Of a stretch of DNA of 64,000 nt, positions 16,289-25,614 are shown piece by piece. Made by a program: the position numbers and the translations under genes. Within the stretch, counting starts at the first letter, position 1. Each line of letters opens with the position of its first letter. A model generated the notes under the pieces. It had not been told where the DNA came from. It did not search any database and was given only the letters and a program-made list of their open reading frames with translations. This stretch comes from Kluyveromyces lactis (taxonomy: Eukaryota > Ascomycota > Saccharomycetes > Saccharomycetales > Saccharomycetaceae): assembly GCF_000002515.2 (NCBI RefSeq), contig NC_006040.1, forward strand, positions 558,001 to 622,000, given 5' to 3'.

Positions 16289-18844
16289 CTATGTGATAAT
16301 CTTCATGACGCGGTCAAACAAGGTATTCATTTGAACGTTGTCGATGTTTTCAAACAAACTTGTAAAACTGTTCATGTTAATGGTCTTGTTTTGTGACAAG
16401 TTCCCGTTAATGAATTCTAGATCTATGTCTTCATCTACACCATCCTCAGCATCTGTGTTTGCCAAACCTTTCTTTCTCGTAAGCTCTTGTAGTTTTTCGC
16501 TGAATGAATCGGGATGTAGAGATTCAAATGCTTGATCATTATTCGATTCGTCCACCATTTCCGAGCTGGTTGTGGTGCTCACGATTCCAAGACGAGACTG
16601 GATATCCATGAAAATAAAATCTGCCGCGTAATTCCATACCAACGACGATATGTATTCGTTGTGTTCGAAGCTGCCCAACTTTTCTGTTAGATCGGAATTG
16701 AAAATTAAAATGTTGGCTTTATGTTGTAAGGTTGGATTGCCATCAGTTCCTGCTGCTTGTTGGTTAATGGCAAGTGCGATTCTTCCAGTGTTCGCATCGC
16801 ATGCAAGTAGTCTGGCAAAATGGCCCGGTTTGTAAACTCCGTTCACATAAGGGTAGATATCGAAACTGCTGATGGTGGATTGTGTCAATAAATTGAACGA
16901 ATGCAAGGAAGTCTTCGTGGAGATTATCAATGTCGAATCGTTGACAAGTGTAAGAGCTTGAATTGGAGTATCCAAAGTGCGTTCGATTGGTAACTCATTT
17001 TCATCTTCCAGTAGTTTGAATTCGCTGAATTCAATGGTAGATAGCTTATCTTCAAAAGCGTGGAAGATTAAGGAGCCATCTAAGGACCATGCTAGTTGCA
17101 CCGAATTCGAAAAATGGTTGTAGTTGGGTAGTAATAATCTGTTCAAACACCAGTTATTCTGTTTCGAATCAAACTTCCAGTATTTTAATCCACCATTGTT
17201 ATCAGCAGTCAAACAACCCTGGGAAGAATTTATGCTATTTGGAGCTGTAGTTATGTTTGTCACTGGGACGTTGTTACCATGTGGGTTCAACACTTTAGTT
17301 TTCAACTCCCATTCTTTGTTGTCATCTAATTTCCAGAATTTTAGAACGTGTGACAACTCCTTAGAAGACAATAAACCCTCAGGTGGGTACTCAACTTCAT
17401 ATGTGATCATCCAAAAACCATCTAGGGTGAATTTCACATCCTGTACAACAGGGTCCTGGATAGTTAACTCAAGTCTAACCTTACCTGCTGCATTGTTGAC
17501 ACTGGATGTAACATACTGGTAGCTCACCTGTTCATTTTTGTATAGATCGTAAGACTGCAAAGATGAAACGTGTGGTAAGTAGAGATGTTTTGTAGATGGA
17601 TGTACAGACAAAGGTGCGGTGAAATCATGCTTTTTCCTCTTTAGTAATTTTCTCTTTTGCTTTTTCTTCGATTGTAGCATATTGGATGACGACACAGAAC
17701 TTTTCGAGTTAACTGTAGAAATTGGCTGTTCAACATCGTTTGTAATGGTATCAAATACCGGGAATGGGCCGTTGATGGCAAGTATTGATGATAGATCTGT
17801 GGCATTGAGCAATGTAATCTGGTAGTCAGAATTTGTATTATTTTCAGCGAATTGTAACACTAATGAATAGTACTTATCACTTACTGGTAAGCATTCCAGG
17901 ACGACACCGTTCAATCTTGGCAAAAAGTGTTGCATATTAGTAGCCAACTGCCAAAAACTTAAAACTTTCTCCCAACCACCAGACAGTAAATATGCGTTGT
18001 CATTTGTAAATCCTAAGGATAGGACTGAGTCGATATGCCATTTCAATAATCTATGAGACAGATCAGGTAGATTGATCAAATTTATAACACCAGATGCAAA
18101 TCCAATAGCCAACTGCTGGCCGTCGTTATCTAACGCAAGAGCAGTGACAAAATGGGAATTTATGGTGGTACTAGATGTTGTAGATGGTACTGGGAAGTTC
18201 TGAACTGAACTGTTGTCGACCATAGATTTGATCAGCACATGTTTTTTAGTTTCCTGGTTCAAATAAACTAGGGCAAGGTAGTTATTGTTATTAGACCAAG
18301 TTGAAAGTAAAACATTCTCAAAAGTTTCAAGGTGTTTAACCTCAGATTCTTCCTCTTTCTCTTCAACGTTTTCATATAGATCATATCTGTAAGAGTTCCC
18401 TGTTTTCTGAACTGTAAGTAATTTCTTCCCATCGCCAAGAACTGCAAATAACTCGCCAGTAATATTCAAAGACCAAGTTTTAATCTCCGTGGCTAATTTA
18501 CCCTTATACTTCAATATAACTACTTTCGCAGTGTTGGTATACACTCTGATCTTATCCATCTCATCGTCAATAATAGGCTCGATATGCACCACCTCTACAG
18601 AAGGCTCATCGAGTATCGAAGTCAAAATATCATTATTAGCAAATTTCAATGTCTTAATACATTGTCTAGTATCAATTGAATACACTTTGAACTGATTGTT
18701 GAAAGGGACAATGTATGCTGACCCGTCCTGAGTAAGACAACTCACCGATTTTCTAGTCGCGGATCTATTGTGAATCCTAGGAAGAGCGACCTTCCCACCA
18801 GAAACAACAGAAAGCTTGTACATTGGTAACGAAGAGTTTGGCAT
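16289..18844 (-). CDS. NAN1: U3 snoRNP WD40 protein Nan1/Utp17
   Basis: Predicted 851-residue WD-repeat subunit of t-UTP/UTP-A, which binds nascent pre-rRNA and primes 18S processing in the nucleolus. The start MPNSSLPMYKLSVVSGGKVAL leads into repeat segments such as VTALALDNDGQQLAIGFASGVINL and VLSLGFTNDNAYLLSGGWEKVLSFW (about residues 235-300), with a second propeller later (LTADNNGGLKYWKFD). A basic stretch, LQSKKKQKRKLLKRKKHDF, lies near residue 390. The C-terminus is acidic then helical, as in Utp17. Length is close to the S. cerevisiae protein (896). ATG at 18842-18844. The snR35-type guide in this window acts on the same 18S rRNA. Confidence 0.9.
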   Translation of the reverse strand: MPNSSLPMYKLSVVSGGKVALPRIHNRSATRKSVSCLTQDGSAYIVPFNNQFKVYSIDTRQCIKTLKFANNDILTSILDEPSVEVVHIEPIIDDEMDKIRVYTNTAKVVILKYKGKLATEIKTWSLNITGELFAVLGDGKKLLTVQKTGNSYRYDLYENVEEKEEESEVKHLETFENVLLSTWSNNNNYLALVYLNQETKKHVLIKSMVDNSSVQNFPVPSTTSSTTINSHFVTALALDNDGQQLAIGFASGVINLINLPDLSHRLLKWHIDSVLSLGFTNDNAYLLSGGWEKVLSFWQLATNMQHFLPRLNGVVLECLPVSDKYYSLVLQFAENNTNSDYQITLLNATDLSSILAINGPFPVFDTITNDVEQPISTVNSKSSVSSSNMLQSKKKQKRKLLKRKKHDFTAPLSVHPSTKHLYLPHVSSLQSYDLYKNEQVSYQYVTSSVNNAAGKVRLELTIQDPVVQDVKFTLDGFWMITYEVEYPPEGLLSSKELSHVLKFWKLDDNKEWELKTKVLNPHGNNVPVTNITTAPNSINSSQGCLTADNNGGLKYWKFDSKQNNWCLNRLLLPNYNHFSNSVQLAWSLDGSLIFHAFEDKLSTIEFSEFKLLEDENELPIERTLDTPIQALTLVNDSTLIISTKTSLHSFNLLTQSTISSFDIYPYVNGVYKPGHFARLLACDANTGRIALAINQQAAGTDGNPTLQHKANILIFNSDLTEKLGSFEHNEYISSLVWNYAADFIFMDIQSRLGIVSTTTSSEMVDESNNDQAFESLHPDSFSEKLQELTRKKGLANTDAEDGVDEDIDLEFINGNLSQNKTINMNSFTSLFENIDNVQMNTLFDRVMKIIT

Positions 18845-19333
18845 ATTTAACGTGGATTCGATAACAGCTGATACTCTTGTTGGTGCCTCTGGCTGATCCT
18901 ACTCTTGGTATTTTCTTTCTCTGCTTCTCAAAAGACAAGCTCATCATATAACTCATAAGCTCATCGCATCTTTTCAATTATTTGTCTAATGTGGATTCTT
19001 TTTTTTCACCGTATGTAGAATTGTAGTTTTGGAAAATTTTATGGTTGAAACCTGTGCAGGACGAGGATTTGAAAAGAAACGATGGTCATCTCTATCGTGA
19101 GAAGTGACATATAAGGGCATCTAATGAAAAATTTGGAACCGATGAAAAATTAAAGTATTAAGAATTAAGAAAGCTGGTTGAATATGATGATTTGTGATGC
19201 AAATTATATGAGTTTTCAAAAGGTCGAGCAGGTTTTGATCCACTTATTGTGATAGTTTATAAATCTCGGAGGGTTTATTCCAGGTTTCCAGGTTTCTAGG
19301 TTTTTTTTCGTTTCGATATACTTTTAAAGAGAG
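18845..19333. promoter_or_regulatory. NAN1/RPB10 divergent promoter region
   Basis: About 490 bases between divergent starts, with AT-rich stretches and T runs near 19301-19309. No strong known motif recognised. Confidence 0.5.
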
Positions 19334-19546
19334 ATGATTGTTCCAGTTAGATGTTTTTCCTGTGGGAAAGTTGTCGGTGACAAATGGGAAGCCTATTTGA
19401 ATATGTTGCAAGAAGAAGAACTAGAAGAAGGTACTGCTTTGACTAGATTGGGGTTGAAGAGATACTGTTGCAGAAGAATGATTCTAACACATGTCGATTT
19501 GATTGAAAAGTTCTTGAGATACAATCCTTTGGAAAAAAGAGATTAG
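19334..19546 (+). CDS. RPB10: RNA polymerase I/II/III common subunit Rpb10 (ABC10-beta)
   Basis: A 70-residue zinc protein shared by all three nuclear RNA polymerases. It starts [18 protein letters not shown] and ends [10 protein letters not shown], nearly identical to the S. cerevisiae protein at the same length. The atypical zinc site CX2C...CC is intact: Cys7, Cys10, Cys45, Cys46. HVDLIEKFL is the conserved C-terminal block. ATG at 19334. Next to MGM1 as in S. cerevisiae. A second common polymerase subunit, RPB8, lies at 53.1 kb. Confidence 0.98.
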   Translation: MIVPVRCFSCGKVVGDKWEAYLNMLQEEELEEGTALTRLGLKRYCCRRMILTHVDLIEKFLRYNPLEKRD

Positions 19547-20071
19547 GTGGTCTGCTTTTACTATCAATTGCGATACCCCCTTCTACACTAAAATGGTCCA
19601 TTCTCTTTAATTACGTCTTCACTTTTCTGCCACTGGTTACTACCGCGTTGTTTTCTTGCGTTCTTTGTTTGCATTTTATTACGTTCGACGTATGGACTCC
19701 AGAATAGACAAAACCACTGAGTTTCAATTACCATCTGTTTGCTGTAACTTCTGTTCAGCTGCTGAAACGACAAATAAAGAAAGCACAAGAAGCACGCATG
19801 CACGCATGCACACAATTCTATTTCATGTACTATTGCATTGTATACTATTCACATCACCTAAATAAAGCATATTCATCTGATTTTATAAATTTGGTATGTT
19901 GGGATTTTAAAAAGTTCATTAATTATTTAAAGACGGGAAGCCTTACATAAGATGTTGGCATATTTCCATGTAGAAACATATTAAGATTAAGTTTTGTTTA
20001 TATACAGTGATCTCGTAAATAGTAGTCATTATAAAGTGTTCCAGAAGCGGTTGTATAGGATACAGTGATCA
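19547..20071. other. RPB10/MGM1 convergent intergenic region
   Basis: About 525 bases between two gene ends, more than usual for convergent pairs here. It holds short tandem copies of GCATGCAC near 19797-19812. The frames in it have no family resemblance. Confidence 0.5.
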
Positions 20072-22723
20072 TTATAGGTTTCTTTTCGACAGTCCCTTAT
20101 AGGATTTTCTGAACATAAGAATAGAATCTATTTTCTCCAAAGCGAGTTCCAATAATTCTTTACGTTTTTGTAATTCAATATGTCTAGCAATTCTGACGTC
20201 CTCTTTAGCGAACATCTCGACTTGTTCATCAGATAATAAACTTAGTTTCTTATCCAATTCAATTGGGAAATTGTAAAAGAAGTCACTTAACAACTCAACA
20301 TTTAGAAATAATACTGCGGTTGATGTTAGTTTATCGCTTACTGCGTTCAAAAATACCTCTGGGCATTTATCTTTCTGAGTCACGGAGAAACATTTGTTCT
20401 TCAAGAACTTGAGTCTGAAATTTAATAATGAAGATCTATCTTGTAGGAACATCGCTTCATGGCCCCTTTCAAGCAGTAGGGCAGAGAATCCAAGAGTCTC
20501 CTTTCTATTTGGATCCTGTTTCAAGAATTGAATAACTTGATTTAGCTTTCTGTTTCCAACAGCGTTTTTAATCATATTGAATCTATCGTTACATTGGCGT
20601 AATTCTTCTTTAATAAGTAGAACCGAGTGTTCTTGAGCCAAGGACCAATCTCTATCTTCCAAATCAATCTCGTATTTGAATGGTTTGATACAGTTTTCAA
20701 CTTGGTCCGCCGTGGAGTAATATTTGGAATTTAAAACGTTGACAGCAGTGTTTGTAACAAGCTCCTTTATCAAATCATGGTTTCTCAACTGTGACTGATT
20801 CAAAATGTTGTTTAATTCTTGAATAATGGCATTCGTAACAAGACTAGTGGACAATCTACCTACACCAATTTTGGTCAAACTAGATTGTGCAAGTTCTAAC
20901 TTTCTATGCCAATACAATGCAGAGGATTCATCTTCAAGGTCTTGAGATGTTGAAAGCTCTGGTAAGTTCAAATCTTTCCAATATCTGGCAGCAAGTAAGT
21001 CCAAAACTTTTTGATCCAAATCGGCTTTGAGAATTGATTTCAGATCGTTTCTACCAAACTTTTCTTGGAATTCTTTGATTGCAACTTTAAGAACGTCGAT
21101 GTTGTTCAATAAATATGACTTTGGAGTTAGTTGACGATCGTTGAACTCCACCTTGAAAAGATATGCCGCGTCATCTAATTCCTGTTGAATCAAACGGGAA
21201 GTAGGTTCAAGAGCATTGCTCATAGAAACCTCTAAGATTTTGATCAATTTCTCTCTTAATTTTTTCGTACTCACTTGGCACGCAGTGAAATCCTTCTTGT
21301 GTTCTTTGAAAAATTCGTTCTCAAACTGCTTTGTTTGAGTTATAGCTGTAGTCTCTGTTGGGTCTGTTTTCTTTTTTGAAAACAAATGACTTCCAGAAGA
21401 TCTGTTGTCGAATAATCTCTGCACTGGAGTCGTACTTGGACTCTTTGTGATGACACCGACATATCCCATTTTTAGAGGGTACTTTCTGTTATTAAGGATA
21501 GCTCGAGCAGTCTTAGCATCCACAAGATCCAATTTAGTGACAACACCTATGGTTCTTAGACCTTGAGGATCAGCTACTTTAGATGCACGAAGAGCAGCAC
21601 TATTTGCAAGATCAACGTCTGCGGCTGAGATAGCCAAAATGATGTTTGGTTCTTCGAGATATTTGTCACATAGCTGACGAATCTTAGATTTAAGTTCTAT
21701 GGGCTGATCAACAGCTTCCACTTGAATGTAACCAGGTAAATCAACTAAGGACAAATCTGGAACTCTCGAAGATTTGATTGTGAGCTGGATAGGGTCATCT
21801 GAGACAGCTTCAGTGCTAGGCACAGCCATGTTCATTTCCGTTAAAATTCTTTTAACTTCTTTGAAATCCTTCAAATTATATATTCTCATAGTGGGGAAAT
21901 CTGCAGTAACTTCTTGAGATGTTGGAGTGTTCACTAGGGTCAATTCAATTGGTCTTCTAGTAACCATATTAGTACCCTTTGGTAAAAAGTCTTTGCCGAC
22001 AATGGATTCCAAGACAGATGATTTACCACTTGACTGAGACCCTATGACAACAATAGATGGTAAAGCTAGATTGGCTGAAGTAGAATCCACTTTATTCAAG
22101 ATTGATCTGATTTCGATCATTTGCTTTGTTAAATTTAACATTTCATCCTGCGTGTTGTCCTCAGCCTCTTCCAAGTCATCATCTTCCTCATCTTCATCGT
22201 TTCCATTCTTTTTACGACGTTTTCCATCTGCCGATTCCTCTTCATCGTGCTGATTCTTCAATGTCTTCCCTTCATCATCATTTTCATCATCTGATAATGA
22301 AGCCAGGAGAGTAGCTGCTGCAACGGCATCCGACCCGTTATTGTCACCACTGTTTCCTCCATCGTCCGACTGTCCATCTCTCTGAAACCAATCACCCAAT
22401 TTATCCTTGACATCTCCCGTGAAATCTTTGAATTTGGATAGTTGATCCTGTGTAAATTGTCCGGCTTCGTTCACTTTATAAGCAACGTATGAACCAAACG
22501 CAGCGGCACCACCCCCAACGTAAGCCGGAATACGAACCATCTTGCCTATCATACTGGGGAAAAACGATGCGAACCTCTTGTTAGTCAAGGCAAAAGGACC
22601 CTTCATATCATTAGTAACATTTGACATTATCGATGGTCTAACCATAAATCGCAACGCACCTGTCCTGGCTGGACCCATCCATAGCTGTCTGAACAGCACC
22701 CTGCGGCACTGGTTAGCAAACAT
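20072..22723 (-). CDS. MGM1: Mitochondrial dynamin-like GTPase Mgm1 (OPA1 family)
   Basis: Predicted 883-residue inner-membrane dynamin for mitochondrial fusion and crista shape. A basic presequence (MFANQCRRVLFRQLW) is followed by a hydrophobic segment near residues 65-82. A second short hydrophobic stretch, DAVAAATLLASLSDD (132-146), fits the rhomboid (Pcp1) cleavage region that makes the short isoform. Then comes a long acidic insert (about 144-195). The GTPase has G1 GSQSSGKSS (228-236), G3 DLPGYI and G4 TKLD. The middle and effector regions follow to LSKRNL. Length is close to S. cerevisiae Mgm1 (881-902). ATG at 22721-22723. Confidence 0.95.
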   Translation of the reverse strand: MFANQCRRVLFRQLWMGPARTGALRFMVRPSIMSNVTNDMKGPFALTNKRFASFFPSMIGKMVRIPAYVGGGAAAFGSYVAYKVNEAGQFTQDQLSKFKDFTGDVKDKLGDWFQRDGQSDDGGNSGDNNGSDAVAAATLLASLSDDENDDEGKTLKNQHDEEESADGKRRKKNGNDEDEEDDDLEEAEDNTQDEMLNLTKQMIEIRSILNKVDSTSANLALPSIVVIGSQSSGKSSVLESIVGKDFLPKGTNMVTRRPIELTLVNTPTSQEVTADFPTMRIYNLKDFKEVKRILTEMNMAVPSTEAVSDDPIQLTIKSSRVPDLSLVDLPGYIQVEAVDQPIELKSKIRQLCDKYLEEPNIILAISAADVDLANSAALRASKVADPQGLRTIGVVTKLDLVDAKTARAILNNRKYPLKMGYVGVITKSPSTTPVQRLFDNRSSGSHLFSKKKTDPTETTAITQTKQFENEFFKEHKKDFTACQVSTKKLREKLIKILEVSMSNALEPTSRLIQQELDDAAYLFKVEFNDRQLTPKSYLLNNIDVLKVAIKEFQEKFGRNDLKSILKADLDQKVLDLLAARYWKDLNLPELSTSQDLEDESSALYWHRKLELAQSSLTKIGVGRLSTSLVTNAIIQELNNILNQSQLRNHDLIKELVTNTAVNVLNSKYYSTADQVENCIKPFKYEIDLEDRDWSLAQEHSVLLIKEELRQCNDRFNMIKNAVGNRKLNQVIQFLKQDPNRKETLGFSALLLERGHEAMFLQDRSSLLNFRLKFLKNKCFSVTQKDKCPEVFLNAVSDKLTSTAVLFLNVELLSDFFYNFPIELDKKLSLLSDEQVEMFAKEDVRIARHIELQKRKELLELALEKIDSILMFRKSYKGLSKRNL

Positions 22724-22902
22724 ATATTTGGATCTTTGTTGAACTCTTGATTGATGTATACAGTGTGTAGTAATACTTCAGAGACGGACAATAAAACGTC
22801 AGGGCATCTTCTGGTTTCTTCCCTGTTATATATGCTATTATTTCAATATGTAATAATAAAACCATCTCATCACAGAGAAAAGAGAAGTAGAACATTCTCA
22901 TT

Positions 22903-22911
22903 TCCGGGTAA
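22903..22911 (+). promoter_or_regulatory. Reb1-type site TCCGGGTAA (MGM1 promoter, proximal)
   Basis: Exact motif about 180 bases upstream of the MGM1 start. A second copy lies 95 bases further on in the same orientation. Confidence 0.5.
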
Positions 22912-22997
22912 CCACCGCTGGATGTTTTTTCTATTTCTAAATCACATGATTAGAATATATGTCTATTTTTCATGTATCATTGAGAGGCAGTCGTTTG

Positions 22998-23006
22998 TCC
23001 GGGTAA
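22998..23006 (+). promoter_or_regulatory. Reb1-type site TCCGGGTAA (MGM1 promoter, distal)
   Basis: Second exact copy, same orientation, about 275 bases upstream of MGM1 and 745 upstream of HHO1. Confidence 0.5.
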
Positions 23007-23749
23007 TATGGTAAAAGATTCCAGTTCAGACCAGGTGCGAAACTTTCAGCATCTCTTAATAAGCCCATAAAAGGGAGCTTTCTTATTGAATGATAAAGCT
23101 AACCCCTAAACAGCGAAGACTACACCGTTGTTCAACCTATAGTACACATGCATTAACTAACCATACACAGCACAACACAATTGTAGCACTAAATTATTGC
23201 GAAAGCGTCAGAAATAACGTTACAGAAAAAAAGGAAAAAGGAATGCTATCGTTTCCCTCCCCCAGATACTTCTTTTCTCTTTAGACTCTGTGCAGTGCAT
23301 AGTAGACCCAAAAATTCGCGTCTTATTTTTTGATCGGTAGTTTTTTACACATCCCACAGATAGACAATAAAAAAGAGTCGAAAAATCAAAACAAAACAAA
23401 ACACGAACTGAATGGAAATATAAAAAAAACAAACAAAAAAGCCTTAGAGATACATTCCATGTTATTTACAACAACAACAGTTAAGAAGTTTTAAAGAGAA
23501 AGAGAGAGCTATATATCATCGTTTGAACCCTATTGTTTGAGCTATTCTGTTTATTTGTTACCAAAGTTTGATTGAGTGAAATTTAGAAGTTTTTCTGGCC
23601 GCAAATTGAGACGTTATCTGCAATTATAAACAAAAGTTAAGAGAGCAAAAAAATATTATTGTGATTTAATATTGAAAGAAAGATTTTAGCATCCAGTCAT
23701 ATTATAAGTAACTGTCCTATTCCTCTACCATTATACAATACTATCAGAA

Positions 23750-24586
23750 ATGGCTGCCAAAGTTGTTAAGACTACTAAGAAATCGACCGCTGTGTCCCCA
23801 AAATCCAAGGCCGCTTCAAAATCAGGAGCTTTGCCAAAGTATAAGGGTATGTGACTTTATTTTTTTTCCTTCGTTTTTCCGTCACTGTGCTTTGCTCTGA
23901 GACTGGGAGCCTAGCTTTAGTTAGATTGTTGATTGTTGATACTATGAACTACCAGTGTAGCAGACCATGCTTTGTCACCCCTTCAAAATTGTAATGTTTG
24001 TTTTTCTTCATTGATTTTTTTTCTGGCTGCACACATTATTGTTGTTCATTTGAAATTACAATCTATCATTGGTTAAGCTTCCATTATGAAATGTTAATTC
24101 ACTTTACTAACTTATGCATCACATTCTCTCGTCGCATGCGTGTGAGTTCCTTTTTCTTTTGTGCAGAATTGATTACTGAAGCTATTGTTGCTCTAGCTGA
24201 ACGTGGTGGTTCTTCTAGGCAAGCTTTGAAGTCTTTCATCAAGGAAAAATACCCAGTTGGTGAAAACTTCGACACCCAATTCAACCTGGCTGTCCAAGAG
24301 AGGGTTGGAGACTGAGTTCTTCTCTCAACCAAAGGGACCTGCTGGTTCTATCAAATTGGTGAAAAAACCAAAGGCTGAGTCCAAGAAGGCAGCTCCTTCT
24401 GCTGTTAAGAAATCTTCTACTACCAAGAAGCCAGCTGCCACCACCAAGAAGAGCTCTACTAGTTCAAAAAAGGCTTCTGCTGGTAAGGTCGTCAAGAAGG
24501 AGTCTTCAAAGAAGACCACTGCTAAGAAAGCAGCTACCAAGAAGGCTCCTGCTAAGAAGACTGCCGTTAAGAAGTCCAAGAAATAA
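23750..24586 (+). CDS. HHO1: Linker histone H1; intron plus an unexplained frame change
   Basis: Exon 1 (23750-23846) encodes a basic 32-residue tail, MAAKVVKTTKKSTAVSPKSK onward. Intron 23847-24166 splits a Glu codon. Exon 2 from 24167 continues the winged-helix domain: ELITEAIVALAERGGSSRQA, then LKSFIKEKYP. This frame ends at TGA 24313-24315 after LAVQERVGD. The expected continuation, GLETEFFSQPKGPAGSIKL and the Lys/Ala-rich tail to 24586, is open in the +1 frame. Joining GAG (24298-24300) to GGG (24302-24304) gives about 171 residues and restores the alignment to S. cerevisiae Hho1 ([21 protein letters not shown]) with no gap. Only one globular domain is present; S. cerevisiae Hho1 has two. 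Sequence error or real +1 shift cannot be settled here. Confidence 0.9.
23847..24166 (+). other. HHO1 intron (320 bases)
   Basis: Donor GTATGT at 23847-23852, perfect branch point TACTAAC at 24105-24111, and acceptor TTTTGTGCAG ending at 24166, 55 bases after the branch A. Splicing restores a Glu codon and a continuous H1 fold (KYK-ELITEAI). S. cerevisiae HHO1 has no intron, as far as I recall. Confidence 0.93.
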
Positions 24587-25368
24587 AGTTAATCAAATTT
24601 CGAATCACTTTATTTTTTTACCTCCTGTGAATATCGATTCACCTAACTTCTTAATGCGTGTGTTGTATTTTACTACCTTCCTTTGATACTTCTGTCTACC
24701 CTTAATAATTCAGTTCAAATCGGTTATTTTTGTGTTATTTAAATCAATTATACCCTTTATCACCACTCTATTATTTTCTTCCTTGAAAAATTGTCTTTCT
24801 GTTGAAATATATTCCACCCCTTCCTGTCCTTTACCCTACTTATTCCTTTTGACTACATTCACCATCATTTATTCCAACCCAAACCTCCTATCTCTTACTG
24901 TGGTCTCTCTGTTACTCCTCCTTTCATCTTTTCTTTTAACTCACGGAAATTTTAAAATGAGAACACACCACTTAGATTATTGACTAGTGTAATATTAACA
25001 TTAGCGGATTTCTAAATCAATCCGCTCTTCTTTATTGATATCTCGAATAAAATCATTAAAAATTTCAAATCAACAGGTAGATACCACCTACCTTTATCGT
25101 ACATGTTTCCTATCCATTGCTGACAATAAACTGTCAGAATCTGTCTTTTTTACCTATCATTTAATTACAAATTGTATCTTATTATTATTAGCTTGATGAT
25201 GCCGAATGGAAGCAACTATTGATTGAGAAAATGCCATCATTTTTTACTTCTGAAGAGAATGCAAGAGATCATAAATATACCTATAGTACTATTATGTAAA
25301 TGTATCATTACTGATTATATCATTTGATATTGCTTGGTTGCATAATTGGTTGAAAACTGACGCCGGTT

Positions 25369-25374
25369 CACGTG
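25369..25374. promoter_or_regulatory. CACGTG E-box upstream of TBF1
   Basis: TTCACGTGAC about 240 bases upstream of the TBF1 start and 12 bases before a Reb1-type site. The pairing of a Cbf1-type and a Reb1-type site is typical of nucleosome-free yeast promoters. Confidence 0.5.
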
Positions 25375-25386
25375 ACCTGTCGTATC

Positions 25387-25395
25387 TCCGGGTAA
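25387..25395 (+). promoter_or_regulatory. Reb1-type site TCCGGGTAA (TBF1 promoter)
   Basis: Exact motif about 220 bases upstream of TBF1, next to the E-box. Motif match only. Confidence 0.55.
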
Positions 25396-25614
25396 GGTAA
25401 TTTTTATCCTCGAAAACAGCGGCATAAAAAAAAGAAATTCAGAAAAAGGTTTGTCAATGTAATTCTTGGCTCATAATGTCAATACCAAGGTGATGAGATG
25501 AGATTATAAAAACTGATTCACGGAAGCAAAGGTTTGATATAGGTTCTGCTTGGCTAAGACAGACCTAATTGACTAGTATAATTACGGAATGCATCTGGAG
25601 ATATACTGTGCAAA

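Larger units (their letters stand above)
22724..23749. promoter_or_regulatory. MGM1/HHO1 divergent promoter region
   Basis: About 1.03 kb with no gene. Two full Reb1-type sites lie at 22903-22911 and 22998-23006, nearer MGM1. A CATAAAAGGG TATA-like element sits near 23066. A long A-rich, T-poor stretch precedes HHO1. The 60-90 codon frames here lack family resemblance. Confidence 0.55.
24587..25614. promoter_or_regulatory. HHO1 3' flank and TBF1 promoter
   Basis: About 1.03 kb, pyrimidine-rich after HHO1 and then AT-rich. Near TBF1 it carries an E-box (25369-25374) and a Reb1-type site (25387-25395) close together. No RNA gene could be supported. Confidence 0.55.

Noticed and set aside
24241-24330. 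A second intron in HHO1 to explain the frame change
   Set aside because: No GTATGT-like donor with a TACTAAC-like branch point and AG lies between the two frames, and the coding alignment is gapless across the site.
25192-25254. Box C/D-like snoRNA candidate (GATGATG ... CTGA) between HHO1 and TBF1
   Set aside because: No terminal stem, the C box is imperfect, and the bases before CTGA match no rRNA segment I know.
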